64,000 nt of DNA from Candidatus Defluviibacillus avedoerensis (lineage in GTDB: Bacteria > Pseudomonadota > Gammaproteobacteria > Burkholderiales > Burkholderiaceae_C): the NCBI GenBank assembly GCA_016703665.1, contig JADJBS010000020.1, positions 992,001-1,056,000 on the forward strand, given 5' to 3'. Below the pieces are notes generated by a model that saw nothing but the letters and a program-made list of their open reading frames with translations, was not told the DNA's origin and ran no database searches. The number at the start of each line of letters is the position of its first letter. Position 1 is the stretch's first letter. A program made the position numbers and the translations under genes. Positions 41,822 to 50,874 of this stretch are shown here, one piece after another.

Positions 41822-42607
41822 CTACTTCATCAGTGCTGACTGTGTGTTTGCCACCCAGACCACATCGTTGTCGACCGCATACAGGCGGCATGCCACACCT
41901 CGGTTACGCTTCTTGCAATAGGCCAGCGCGCGTGCCAGAGGGTCTACCGGATCGTTCGGTGCATAGGCCGCTGCGCCATGGGCAGCGTACCAATTGCCAG
42001 TATCTGACAAGGCAAATGCCTTGGGGCTGGGCCAACCCAACCAGGATCGGTAGTCCTCCTGCCCAGCGGCGCCCAGTTTGGGAAGTGCGCTGTCATCGCT
42101 CAAGCGTGCAAAGCCCGACGGGCTTGGACGGACTGCGACCGAGTTGTCAAGGGATGTCACGTCTACCCCCAAGAGCACTTCGCCCTTGTGTTGCTCGCTA
42201 CGGTCATAGAACCGCTTTTCACCAAATACGAGGCGAACTGTGGTCGGGTAGTTGTAGCCACGCGCACTGGCGTGGTCAATCGTTGCCCCTAGCACATTGC
42301 CCAGGACGAGGTAGTTGCCCAGCATGCCCCAGTTCCCGCGTGAGCGCAGCATTCCCTCTGCCAAAGGCATGCCAATTTGCTTGCATTCCACCGACATGTC
42401 CTGATCGTCACGGGGAACCTCCACCGGTTCGCCTGAGCGCGCGCGTATCGAGACACCTCTGGCCTTGACCAGGCAATCCACCGCCTGGTGCACCACACCG
42501 GACTCGTCGATTGTTTCAAAAGTGACGGTCTGGCTTGACGGGTGAGTGACCGATGCACAGCCCCCAAGCGCCAGAAGGGTTGCCGCCGTGAGTGCAACTA
42601 TTTTCAA
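41822..42607 (-). CDS. Hypothetical lipoprotein
   Basis: I do not recognise a family. The protein of about 261 residues begins (M)KIVALTAATLLALGGCASV, a classic lipoprotein signal with lipobox LGGC. Cys-containing segments include VHQAVDCLVKARGVSIRA and MSVECKQIG, and it ends with a YAPNDPVDPLARALAYCKKR stretch and NDVVWVANTQ. The TTG start at 42607 has GGAG six bases upstream and gives the ideal signal peptide; ATG 42625 (adding MFQETP) has a weak site. It lies 39 bases after mccB and could be cotranscribed with it. It reads clean. Confidence 0.75.
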   Translation of the reverse strand: MKIVALTAATLLALGGCASVTHPSSQTVTFETIDESGVVHQAVDCLVKARGVSIRARSGEPVEVPRDDQDMSVECKQIGMPLAEGMLRSRGNWGMLGNYLVLGNVLGATIDHASARGYNYPTTVRLVFGEKRFYDRSEQHKGEVLLGVDVTSLDNSVAVRPSPSGFARLSDDSALPKLGAAGQEDYRSWLGWPSPKAFALSDTGNWYAAHGAAAYAPNDPVDPLARALAYCKKRNRGVACRLYAVDNDVVWVANTQSALMK

Positions 42608-42646
42608 TGGAGTCTCCTGAAACATGCCAACACACCGGAGCAGATG

Positions 42647-44269
42647 CTACATCCGGAACACACCGAATTTGGTATCCTGAATGGGCGCGTTCAAACTCGC
42701 CGCTAAACCCAGCGCCAGCACGCGACGGGTGTCGGCGGGGTCAATCACCCCATCGTCCCAAAGGCGGGCAGTCGCATAGTAGGGATGGCCCTGCACTTCG
42801 TATTGCTGACGGATCGGGGCCTTGAAGGCGTCCTCCTCTTCTGCGCTCCACTGGCCTCCCTTGGCTTCAACGCCATCACGACGAACGGTGGCCAGAACGC
42901 TGGCAGCCTGCTCGCCCCCCATCACCGAAATGCGCGCGTTAGGCCACATCCACAAAAACCGTGGGCTGTAGGCGCGGCCACACATGCCGTAGTTGCCAGC
43001 CCCAAAGCTGCCACCAATGATGATGGTGAACTTGGGCACCTGAGCCGTAGCCACCGCCGTGACCATCTTGGCACCGTTGCGGGCGATGCCTTCGTTTTCG
43101 TACTTGCGCCCCACCATGAAGCCTGTGATGTTCTGCAAGAACACCAGCGGTATCTTGCGCTGGCAGCACAGCTCAATGAAGTGGGCTCCCTTCAGGGCCG
43201 ATTCGCTGAACAGGATGCCGTTGTTGGCGATGATGCCAACCGACATGCCTTCAATGCGGGCAAAGCCGCACACCAAGGTATTGCCATAGCGCGCCTTGAA
43301 CTCATCAAAGTCACTGCCATCCACAATCCGGGCAATGATTTCGCGAACATCAAAGGGCTTGCGGGTGTCCACCGGGATCACGCCGTAGAGCTCTTTTGCT
43401 TCGTATTTAGGAGCAACAGGCGTAGCCCTATCATGCCGATATGGCTTGTTTTTGTTCAAATTCTTGGCCACATTGCGCGCCAATGCCAAGGCGTGCATGT
43501 CGTTCACGGCCAGGTGGTCGGCCACGCCAGAAAGGCGGGTGTGCACATCACCCCCGCCCAGGTCTTCAGCTGTGACCACTTCGCCCGTGGCGGCTTTCAC
43601 CAGCGGCGGGCCGCCCAAAAAGATGGTGCCCTGGTTCTTGACGATGATGGTTTCGTCACTCATGGCAGGCACATACGCTCCACCTGCGGTGCAACTGCCC
43701 ATGACCACGGCAATCTGCGAGATGCCCTGAGCACTCATGTTGGCCTGGTTAAAGAAGATGCGGCCAAAGTGGTCACGGTCCGGGAACACTTCATCCTGGT
43801 TGGGCAAATTGGCCCCGCCCGAATCCACCAGGTAAATGCAGGGAAGGTTGTTTTGCTGCGCAATCTCCTGCGCGCGCAGGTGCTTCTTGACGGTCAACGG
43901 GTAGTAGGTCCCGCCTTTGACCGTGGCATCGTTGCACACAATCATGCAGTCCACGCCGCTCACCCGGCCAATGCCGGTGATGACGCCCGCACAAGGCGCA
44001 CTGTCGGTGCCATCACGGTCAGGGTACATGCCAAGAGCGGCAAGGGGGGACAGCTCCAGGAAAGGTGTACCCGGGTCTAGCAACATTTGCACCCTGTCTC
44101 GGGGCAGCAGTTTGCCTCGCGCAGTGTGCTTGGCGCGTGCGGCTTCGCCACCGCCTTGTTCTACCTGCGTAACCTTGGCGTTCAGGTCGTCCACGACTGT
44201 TTGCATGGCCGCCACATTGGCAGAGAAATCGGCAGAACGAGGGTTGAGTTTTGTCTCCAGCACCGGCAT
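42647..44269 (-). CDS. mccB: Methylcrotonyl-CoA carboxylase carboxyltransferase beta subunit
   Basis: MccB transfers the carboxyl group from biotin on MccA to 3-methylcrotonyl-CoA in leucine and isovalerate breakdown. The 540-residue protein is full length and unbroken. Carboxyltransferase hallmarks include RGKLLPRDRVQMLLDPGTPF, VVMGSCTAGGAYVPAMSDE, FLGGPPLVKAATGE, NNGILFSESALKGAHFIEL and GGSFGAGNYGMCGRAYSPRF, matching MccB rather than PccB. Start ATG 44269. A perfect 26-bp palindrome at 44296-44321, the likely LiuR operator, lies 27 bases upstream. mccA is 2.7 kb further along, separated by three unrelated genes. Confidence 0.95.
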   Translation of the reverse strand: MPVLETKLNPRSADFSANVAAMQTVVDDLNAKVTQVEQGGGEAARAKHTARGKLLPRDRVQMLLDPGTPFLELSPLAALGMYPDRDGTDSAPCAGVITGIGRVSGVDCMIVCNDATVKGGTYYPLTVKKHLRAQEIAQQNNLPCIYLVDSGGANLPNQDEVFPDRDHFGRIFFNQANMSAQGISQIAVVMGSCTAGGAYVPAMSDETIIVKNQGTIFLGGPPLVKAATGEVVTAEDLGGGDVHTRLSGVADHLAVNDMHALALARNVAKNLNKNKPYRHDRATPVAPKYEAKELYGVIPVDTRKPFDVREIIARIVDGSDFDEFKARYGNTLVCGFARIEGMSVGIIANNGILFSESALKGAHFIELCCQRKIPLVFLQNITGFMVGRKYENEGIARNGAKMVTAVATAQVPKFTIIIGGSFGAGNYGMCGRAYSPRFLWMWPNARISVMGGEQAASVLATVRRDGVEAKGGQWSAEEEDAFKAPIRQQYEVQGHPYYATARLWDDGVIDPADTRRVLALGLAASLNAPIQDTKFGVFRM

Positions 44270-44295
44270 GGTGATTCTTTCTAAAAGAAGAATTG

Positions 44296-44321
44296 AATTG
44301 ACGTTTACGTAAACGTCAATT
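44296..44321. promoter_or_regulatory. Perfect 26-bp palindrome, probable LiuR operator upstream of mccB
   Basis: The half-site AATTGACGTTTAC (44296-44308) is followed at once by its exact reverse complement (44309-44321). It lies in the 55-base gap between the HAD gene and mccB. The core ACGTTTACGTAAACGT recurs at 54574-54589, and a near copy is at 55767-55786 beside the liuR gene. MerR-family LiuR is known to control ivd-mcc-type operons in proteobacteria; that this exact site is bound is inference. Confidence 0.8.
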
Positions 44322-44324
44322 GTG

Positions 44325-44990
44325 TCACGACTTCAAGTGGTGATTAACCAAACCTGGCAATTCTTGCATGTGGCGAAAGCATTGGCTGGCACCCGCAGCC
44401 ATCAGCATAGCCTCTTCGCCTCGTGGGGCGTAACCCAAAACCCGTGCCCCTGCAGCAACACCTGCAGTGACCCCGGTCAAGGTGTCCTCTACCACCATGC
44501 AGCGGACAGGATCGACCCCCAGACCTTTGGCCGCGGCCAGATACACATCTGGGGCTGGTTTGGAGAGTGGCATTTCGTGTCCACTGTAAATTTGCTGTTC
44601 AAAATAGCTTTGCAGACCGACTTTACGCAGTTGCAACTCCACCTTGAACCGGTCAGCGCCCGATGCGCAGGCAATTCTGCCAGCCACCTGGGCATGAACC
44701 GCCTCCACGGCGCCATGAATTCCGTCGATGGCCTGAAGCTCCCGCTCCAGGGCGACATTGCGTTGCGCCCTGAAATCCGCGAGCCAATCTTCGTCAATCT
44801 TGACCCCTGTATACCGAGCTATGCGGTCGGCTTCGTCCTTGACTGCTTTGCCCACAAAGATCTGCATGCATTCCTGCATAGTCAGTTGCCAACCCAACCC
44901 CGCCAACATGCGTCGCAGCACACCATTGGTGATGGGTTCGCTGTCCACCAGGACACCATCGCAATCAAACAGCACCGCGTCAAAGCGCAT
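44325..44990 (-). CDS. HAD-superfamily hydrolase, phosphoglycolate-phosphatase-like
   Basis: This 221-residue HAD subfamily IA phosphatase begins MRFDAVLFDCDGVLVDSEP; Asp9 is the predicted nucleophile and Asp11 the acid/base. Later motifs are ACASGADRFKVELQL (motif II region), SKPAPDVYLAAAKGLGVDP (Lys of motif III) and MVVEDTLTGVTAGVAAGA (motif IV, with the acidic ED pair). Substrate is unknown; beta-phosphoglucomutase or sugar-phosphatase-like activity is possible. The longer frame to 45092 overlaps the GGDEF/EAL gene and was rejected. It follows that gene by 13 bases, so it is likely cotranscribed. Confidence 0.88.
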   Translation of the reverse strand: MRFDAVLFDCDGVLVDSEPITNGVLRRMLAGLGWQLTMQECMQIFVGKAVKDEADRIARYTGVKIDEDWLADFRAQRNVALERELQAIDGIHGAVEAVHAQVAGRIACASGADRFKVELQLRKVGLQSYFEQQIYSGHEMPLSKPAPDVYLAAAKGLGVDPVRCMVVEDTLTGVTAGVAAGARVLGYAPRGEEAMLMAAGASQCFRHMQELPGLVNHHLKS

Positions 44991-45003
44991 CAATTCAGTC
45001 CCC

Positions 45004-48000
45004 TCAAGGCAAGAAACCACCGTGTTCTTTGGCCCACGCCGTTTCAAAATCATGGGCAGCCATGGGCTTGGCAAACAGGTAGCCCTGACCAAAATCGCAC
45101 CCTGCCGCGGTCAACAGATCACGCTGGGAACTGGTTTCGACACCCTCTGCAACCACTTTCATGCCGAGTTCATGCGCCATTGAAATAATGGCCTTGCAAA
45201 GTGCAAGATCCTTGGAGATGGGAGACAGCCGGCGCACAAAGGACTGGTCAATCTTGAGGTAGTCGATGTGGTACTGCTGCAAATACGAAAGCGACGAATA
45301 CCCAGTGCCAAAGTCATCCAGGGACACGCCCACACCGGCGTCGCGCATGGCCAGCAGCTGGGCATTGACAGAAGGGTTGGCATCCAGCAGCAGGCCTTCG
45401 GTGATTTCCACCACCATGCTCTCGCCGGGTAAGCCCATCGACCGGAGAAGTTCAAACCACGACAGATGCAGGCGCTCCTCATTGTGAAACTGCACAGGCG
45501 ACTTGTTGACGCTGATCTGGAACCGAGGGTGCATACGTTCGCGCCACTGTGCAACCTGTTTGGCCGCCTCACGGAAAACCCAGTCTCCAATCTCTAGGAT
45601 CACCCCGCTCGATTCTGCAATCGGGATGAACTCACCAGGGCCTACAACCCCCCGGACCGGGTGCTGCCACCGGAGCAAAGCCTCGGCCTTATGGATGAGC
45701 CCGGTCTTGAGTTCTACGATGGGCTGATAGGCCACCCAAAACTGCCCCAGCAACAAAGCGCTGCGCAGATCAAGCGCCAAGCTGGCCCGGTTTTGCGCCG
45801 CAGTTTGCAAGGCCGGCGTGAAATAGCTGAACCGGTTGCGGCCCGCCCCTTTGGCGGCATACAGAGCCTGGTCAGCGTGTTTCAGCAACCCATCTATGTC
45901 AGTGGCATCGTCGGGGAAGAATGTCACCCCAACGCTCGCCGACACAAACGCCCGGTCTCGGCCCAACTGGAACGGCTCACTGATCGCCGTGATGATTTGT
46001 TGCACCACCTGCTCGACGCCAGTCAAACCAGGAAGCGCAGAAAGTACCACTGTAAATTCGTCGCCGCCCATGCGGGCCACCGTGTCAATTTCGCGCAAAC
46101 ACCCACGGATGCGACTGGCGGCCTCAACCAACAGCACATCGCCTTGGTGGTGCCCCAGCGTATCGTTCACTTCCTTGAAATGGTCCAGGTCGATAAAGAG
46201 CAAGGCCAGGCGCTGGTGGTGCTGTCGGCATTTCATGAGGCTCTGTTCGAGCCGGTCCCGAAGCATTCGACGGTTGGGAAGACCCGTCAGGGTGTCAAAG
46301 TTGGCTTGCTGCCAGATGAGGGCTTCGGCCTGCTTGCGGTCGGTGATGTCGGTGTGTGTGCCCGTCATGCGGGTTGGCCTGCCCTGGGAATCTCGGCTGA
46401 TCACCATCCCGCGCGACATGATCCACTTCCAGGATCCGTCTTTGCACTGAATGCGATGCTCATTGACATACGCGGGCGTCAACCCATCAAAATGCGCTTG
46501 CCGGTCGCGAAGCATCTGCGCCACATCATCAGGGTGAGTGCGACGGTCCAGTTCTGCGGCCTCGTCAGTCAGTTCACCCTTTGCAAAACCGTACATTTCC
46601 AGAATCCGGCGGGAATACAGTTCAACCCCGGTCTGGATATACCAGTCCCAAACGCCATCACCCGTGCTCTCGAGCGCGAGCTTCCAGAGTTCATCGCGGT
46701 CCCTCAGTGCCGCTTCGGCAGCTTTGCGCTCGGTGATGTCCAACAGAACGCCAATGCGCACCGCACCCAGCTCATCTTTTTCGATCACAGAGGAGGACAT
46801 TTGAATCCACTTCTGGGTACCATCGTCCAGCATGATGCGGAACTCTGTAGACAGCAGCAATCCATCCCGGACGACCGTCTTTATTTCCTGTTCCATCCGT
46901 GCTTTGTCATCCGGGTGGCGAAAGCGGTGCAGGCAACTTCCATCGGCCAGCACGTCGGCCACCTCTACACCATAGAGAGCCTTCACGCCTGGGCTGACGA
47001 AGCTGTAAGCGCGCTTGCCTTCGGGGGTGATGCGAACACGGTAGACCATGCCTGGGATTTGCGAAGCCACCTCGCGGAACAAAGCCTCGTTCTCAGCCAA
47101 AGCGGCCTTGGACTGCTTGTGGGCGGTGATGTCCACGAGCACGCCGTTGCGAGTGACGCCATCCTCGTTGCGCGACTCCACAATGGAGGTCATCTGCACC
47201 CACTTGACCGTGCCATCGCGCAAGCGCACGCGGTATTCAACGGCAACCTGCTCGTCGTTCGCCATGGTGCGATCAAAATGCGCCTGAATCATCGCCCTGT
47301 CGTCCGGGTGCATCAGGCTGGGCAACAAGTCGCCGTCCGCCAGAACCTCCTCCGGTTCAAGCGCAAACACAGTCCGGACGCCGTCGCTCACAAAACTGTA
47401 GGAACGCCTCCCCTGGGGCGAGATGTGCAACCGGTAAACCACGCCCGGCACCTGAGAAGTCACCCTGCGTAGCAAGGCTTCGCTGGCTCGCAAAGCCTCT
47501 TGCGCCTCGTGCTGCGCCGTGATGTCCCGCAAAACTGCCATGCATGGCAAGCCACCACTTTGTCCGGTGGGCGGCGTGTTCTTGGAATGCACCCAAATAC
47601 GGCGCCCACGGGCGGTCACCATGGGGATTTCGATGTCGTGGCCGTTGCCATTGGCCAGCATTTGCGCCATCACGACCTTCATGTCAGAAACAGTCTCTGG
47701 CGGGAAGAACCGCCACACATTGTCCTGATTGGGCGAAAACTCCGACGGCGAAATCTCCAACATGCGATAGACCTCGTCGGTCCAGAACATGGCGCCTGTC
47801 TGCGCATCGACCTCCCATCCCCCCACCGCCGCCATGGACTGGGTTGCTTTCAGCAGCTGGCTAGACCGCTTGAGTTCGTTCTGGGTCTGAACGTAATCGG
47901 TGACGTCGGTGAATGTCCTGACCAAGCCGCCAGCGGGCAAGGGTTGGGTCTTGACCTCAATCGTGCGGCCTTGCGGCGTGGCTCTCAAATACTTCGCCGG

Positions 48001-48324
48001 AAATGGCCGGTTACCAGCGGACGCCACATAGTCACGCGCGTTGGAGTCCACCAGGGTGGCTTGATCGCCAAAATCACCGCGATCCAGTTGCAGTCGGGTG
48101 ATTTCAGGCAGCGTCGGGCAGGTGCTGAGAAAGCTGGGTGGCAAATCCAGCAATTCGCAAACGCGGGGATTAAACGCAACCACGCGCCCATCTTCACCCA
48201 CCATGAAAATGCCCTGACTGACACTACCCAGCATGGTGATCAGCAGCTGGGTCAAATCACCCTCGACTGGCACATCTGCTGAGGCCGCTACCGAATTGCC
48301 ACGCTTGCTTACGTTTTGCGACAA
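45004..48324 (-). CDS. Five-PAS GGDEF/EAL cyclic-di-GMP protein
   Basis: This 1,106-residue cytoplasmic protein has about five PAS domains (residues ~25-150, 160-270, 285-405, 415-535, 545-670), then GGDEF and EAL domains. PAS3 and PAS4 are near-duplicates (LLRRVTSQVPGVVYRLHISP versus LFREVASQIPGMVYRVRITP), pointing to internal duplication. GGDEF is intact at 753-757 with an REID I-site before it, and EAL is intact at 881-883 with a DDFGTGYSSL loop. Both cyclase and phosphodiesterase activity are possible. The PAS_7-like first domain resembles the third sensory domain of the 7722 protein. The PAS ligands are unknown. Confidence 0.92.
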   Translation of the reverse strand: MSQNVSKRGNSVAASADVPVEGDLTQLLITMLGSVSQGIFMVGEDGRVVAFNPRVCELLDLPPSFLSTCPTLPEITRLQLDRGDFGDQATLVDSNARDYVASAGNRPFPAKYLRATPQGRTIEVKTQPLPAGGLVRTFTDVTDYVQTQNELKRSSQLLKATQSMAAVGGWEVDAQTGAMFWTDEVYRMLEISPSEFSPNQDNVWRFFPPETVSDMKVVMAQMLANGNGHDIEIPMVTARGRRIWVHSKNTPPTGQSGGLPCMAVLRDITAQHEAQEALRASEALLRRVTSQVPGVVYRLHISPQGRRSYSFVSDGVRTVFALEPEEVLADGDLLPSLMHPDDRAMIQAHFDRTMANDEQVAVEYRVRLRDGTVKWVQMTSIVESRNEDGVTRNGVLVDITAHKQSKAALAENEALFREVASQIPGMVYRVRITPEGKRAYSFVSPGVKALYGVEVADVLADGSCLHRFRHPDDKARMEQEIKTVVRDGLLLSTEFRIMLDDGTQKWIQMSSSVIEKDELGAVRIGVLLDITERKAAEAALRDRDELWKLALESTGDGVWDWYIQTGVELYSRRILEMYGFAKGELTDEAAELDRRTHPDDVAQMLRDRQAHFDGLTPAYVNEHRIQCKDGSWKWIMSRGMVISRDSQGRPTRMTGTHTDITDRKQAEALIWQQANFDTLTGLPNRRMLRDRLEQSLMKCRQHHQRLALLFIDLDHFKEVNDTLGHHQGDVLLVEAASRIRGCLREIDTVARMGGDEFTVVLSALPGLTGVEQVVQQIITAISEPFQLGRDRAFVSASVGVTFFPDDATDIDGLLKHADQALYAAKGAGRNRFSYFTPALQTAAQNRASLALDLRSALLLGQFWVAYQPIVELKTGLIHKAEALLRWQHPVRGVVGPGEFIPIAESSGVILEIGDWVFREAAKQVAQWRERMHPRFQISVNKSPVQFHNEERLHLSWFELLRSMGLPGESMVVEITEGLLLDANPSVNAQLLAMRDAGVGVSLDDFGTGYSSLSYLQQYHIDYLKIDQSFVRRLSPISKDLALCKAIISMAHELGMKVVAEGVETSSQRDLLTAAGCDFGQGYLFAKPMAAHDFETAWAKEHGGFLP

Positions 48325-48391
48325 ACCCTCATCCTGTTAACCATTGATTTTGACGGCATCCTACAGGTTTTCTGCGGACATGGGGAGCACT

Positions 48392-49522
48392 TCAGGCCAA
48401 GGCGCGCTGGATGATGATCTTTTGGACATCACTCGTGCCTTCGTATATCTGGCAGACCCGCACGTCCCGGTAAATGCGCTCTAACGGGAAGTCGCTCACC
48501 ACGCCATACCCACCCAGCGTTTGGATGGCTGCGCTGCAAACCTTTTCGGCCATCTCACTGGCAAACAATTTGGCCATGGCTGCTTCTTTGAGGCAGGGCA
48601 AGCCTGCATCGCGCAGCGCAGCAGCACGCCAGATCAGGGCACGTGCGGCCTCAATCTGAGTCGCGCACTCTGCGAGTCGAAAGCCCACCGCCTGGTGGTT
48701 AAAGATAGCCGTGCCAAAGCTCTGGCGCTCTTTGGCGTAGCTCAGCGCGGCCTCAAAGGCACTGCGTGCCATGCCCACACTCTGGGCAGCGATGCCAATG
48801 CGCCCCCCTTCGAGCGCACCCAGTGCGATCCGGTAGCCCTCGCCCTCCCGCCCAATCAGGTTCTCGGCGGGAATGCGGCAATTGTCAAAGTTGATCTGAG
48901 CCGTGTCGCTGCTGTGCTGGCCCAGCTTGTCCTCCAGCCGGGCCACCTGGTAGCCTGGCGCATCGGTGGGCACCAAAAAGGCGCTCATGCCCTTTTTGCC
49001 CGCGCCTTTGTCTGTCACAGCGATGACGATGGCAACATGGCCATTCTTGCCACTGGTGATGAATTGCTTGACCCCGTTGATGACGTAGAAGTCACCCTCA
49101 CGGACAGCCGTCGTCCTCAGCGCCGATGCGTCCGAGCCCACATGCGGCTCGGTCAGGCAGAACGCGCCCAGCATCTTGCCCTGCGCCAGTGCGGTGAGCC
49201 ACTTTGTTTTTTGGGCCGCGTTGCCATAGGCCATCAGGATCGCATTCACCGGGCAGTTGGTCACGCTGATTGCTGTGCTTGTCCCACCGTCGCCTGCGGC
49301 AATTTCTTCCAGTACCAGGGCCAGGGTCAGGTAATTCAAACCCGCCCCACCCAGGTCTTCTGGCACGCAAATGCCATACGCACCCAGCTCAGCCAAACCC
49401 TGGTGAGCCTCCTTGGGAAAGTGGTGTGTCTTGTCCCACTTGGCCGCGTGAGGCCACAGTTGCTCTTGCGCAAACGCGCGCACAGCGTCGCGGATCATTT
49501 CTTGGTCTTGGGTGAGCAGCAT
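48392..49522 (-). CDS. Acyl-CoA dehydrogenase
   Basis: This 376-residue FAD enzyme introduces the alpha-beta double bond in an acyl-CoA. It shows ACAD hallmarks: AFCLTEPHVGSDASALRTTA, the FAD/substrate loop NGVKQFITSGKNG, GRIGIAAQSVGMA, and the C-terminal IYEGTSDVQKI with catalytic Glu361, the usual position for short/medium-chain and 2-methyl-branched ACADs. This differs from the ivd gene at 52879, whose Glu is in the other position. Full length and unbroken. It is in the same-strand run with the M20 peptidase and thiolase. Preferred chain length is not determinable from sequence alone. Confidence 0.93.
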   Translation of the reverse strand: MLLTQDQEMIRDAVRAFAQEQLWPHAAKWDKTHHFPKEAHQGLAELGAYGICVPEDLGGAGLNYLTLALVLEEIAAGDGGTSTAISVTNCPVNAILMAYGNAAQKTKWLTALAQGKMLGAFCLTEPHVGSDASALRTTAVREGDFYVINGVKQFITSGKNGHVAIVIAVTDKGAGKKGMSAFLVPTDAPGYQVARLEDKLGQHSSDTAQINFDNCRIPAENLIGREGEGYRIALGALEGGRIGIAAQSVGMARSAFEAALSYAKERQSFGTAIFNHQAVGFRLAECATQIEAARALIWRAAALRDAGLPCLKEAAMAKLFASEMAEKVCSAAIQTLGGYGVVSDFPLERIYRDVRVCQIYEGTSDVQKIIIQRALA

Positions 49523-49557
49523 GCCTTGCCTTTGTCAACGGTTCCAAACAATACGAT

Positions 49558-50805
49558 TTACTTGCCTTGCGCCAGGTCCATGATCATGCGGCTGGCCAAG
49601 TACAGGCGGCGCGGGATCGAATCAATCATGACGTACTCGGCCTGGTTACTGTGGTAGCCAAAGCCGGGCAGGCCCAGGCTTTCGATGACGGGTGTGCCGT
49701 CCAGCGCTGCATAGGCTGCGTCAGTGCCGCCGCCGGTGCGGTCCACGACGGTCATGTCGGCCCCGATTTCTTTGTATATAGCCACTGCTCGGTTCACCAG
49801 CGCCTTGCCCAATGTGCCAGCTTCAAAGGCAGGGCGACCGTAGTCCACCGTGATCTTGATTTCGGACTTGAGTAATCGCTTCTTGCCCTGAATACGCTCT
49901 TCGAGCGTTTTGAGCAAACCGTCCAGGTCGGCCTGGCGGGCATACCGGATATTGGCCTCCAACTTAGCCTCGTCCGGGATGATGTTGGAGACTTGGCCGG
50001 CGCTGCCCACTGTCCAGTTGAAGCGCAGATCGCGGCTCTTGTCGTCCAGGTCCATGGTGCGCAAAACCAGGTCCGAGGCCTCCACCATGGCATTGACCCC
50101 CATTTCAGGGTTGGCCCCTGCATGCGCCGCCAGGCCCTTGATGTTGACCTTGTAGTAAACGATGCCCGCCGTACCCAGCGTCAGCATCTCCTTCATGGCC
50201 AGCGTTGGCTCAAACGACAGCACGTAATCGTGTTGCTTGGCCTGCTCACGAATCAGGGTGCGTGAGCCAAACGAGCCACGTTCTTCGTCGGTGTTGAAGA
50301 GCACCGTGATCTGGCCAAAGCCATCGAATCCCTTGCTTTTCAGCATTCGCAAGGTGTGCAACACCATGGCAATGCCACCCTTGTCATCCGCTATGCCAGG
50401 GCCAAAGGCTCGCACACCTTCAACGCGAAAAGGCGCCTTGGCCAACGTGCCCTTCACATAGACGGTATCCATGTGGGCCATCAGCATCAGGTTTTTGCCC
50501 CCTTTGCCCTTGAACACGCCGACAAGGTTGTCGCCCACTGCATTGCCCTCTGCTTTGCTGCGGGTGACGGTGGCACCGATGGCCTTAAGTTCGTCTTCCA
50601 GCAACTGGGACATCGCGGTCATGCCCTCGGCATTGCCAGTTCCGGTTTCGATGTTGACCAGGCGCTCCAGGGTTTTGACCACGGCTGGCTGCTCTGCCGT
50701 CGCGCTGGCCAGCAAAGCATCGTCGCGGGTTTGAGCCTGGGCTTGGCCCAGTGCAAAACTGAGTGCCCAGGTCAACATGCTGAGCTTGAAGGACTTTGAA
50801 AGCAT
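49558..50805 (-). CDS. Exported M20 glutamate carboxypeptidase (CPG2-like)
   Basis: This 415-residue zinc exopeptidase resembles carboxypeptidase G2, which releases C-terminal glutamate from folates and peptides. A signal peptide ends near LGQAQAQT. Metal and catalytic residues match CPG2 positions: MAHMDTVY (His111, Asp113), IADDKGG (Asp140-141), NTDEERGS (Glu174-175) and GYHSNQAEY near the end for the last His ligand. Residues GGGTDAAYA also fit. Full length. Export implies action in the periplasm. Its neighbours are acyl-CoA enzymes, with no obvious functional link. Confidence 0.9.
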   Translation of the reverse strand: MLSKSFKLSMLTWALSFALGQAQAQTRDDALLASATAEQPAVVKTLERLVNIETGTGNAEGMTAMSQLLEDELKAIGATVTRSKAEGNAVGDNLVGVFKGKGGKNLMLMAHMDTVYVKGTLAKAPFRVEGVRAFGPGIADDKGGIAMVLHTLRMLKSKGFDGFGQITVLFNTDEERGSFGSRTLIREQAKQHDYVLSFEPTLAMKEMLTLGTAGIVYYKVNIKGLAAHAGANPEMGVNAMVEASDLVLRTMDLDDKSRDLRFNWTVGSAGQVSNIIPDEAKLEANIRYARQADLDGLLKTLEERIQGKKRLLKSEIKITVDYGRPAFEAGTLGKALVNRAVAIYKEIGADMTVVDRTGGGTDAAYAALDGTPVIESLGLPGFGYHSNQAEYVMIDSIPRRLYLASRMIMDLAQGK

Positions 50806-50874
50806 GACTGTCTCCTTTTTTATGGTTTAAACGTCTATTCAGGCAGTAACCACATACGTTTTATGCTATCTTTT

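Noticed and set aside
42785..44080. 431-residue open frame on the plus strand
   Set aside because: Antisense to the clear mccB gene with no domain.
45661..47472. 603-residue open frame on the plus strand
   Set aside because: Lies wholly opposite the GGDEF/EAL gene, has no recognisable domain, and is an expected shadow in high-G+C DNA.
50822..50860. Half-sites TTTAAACGTC and TACGTTTT upstream of the M20 gene
   Set aside because: They do not form a palindrome at the LiuR spacing, so not counted as an operator.
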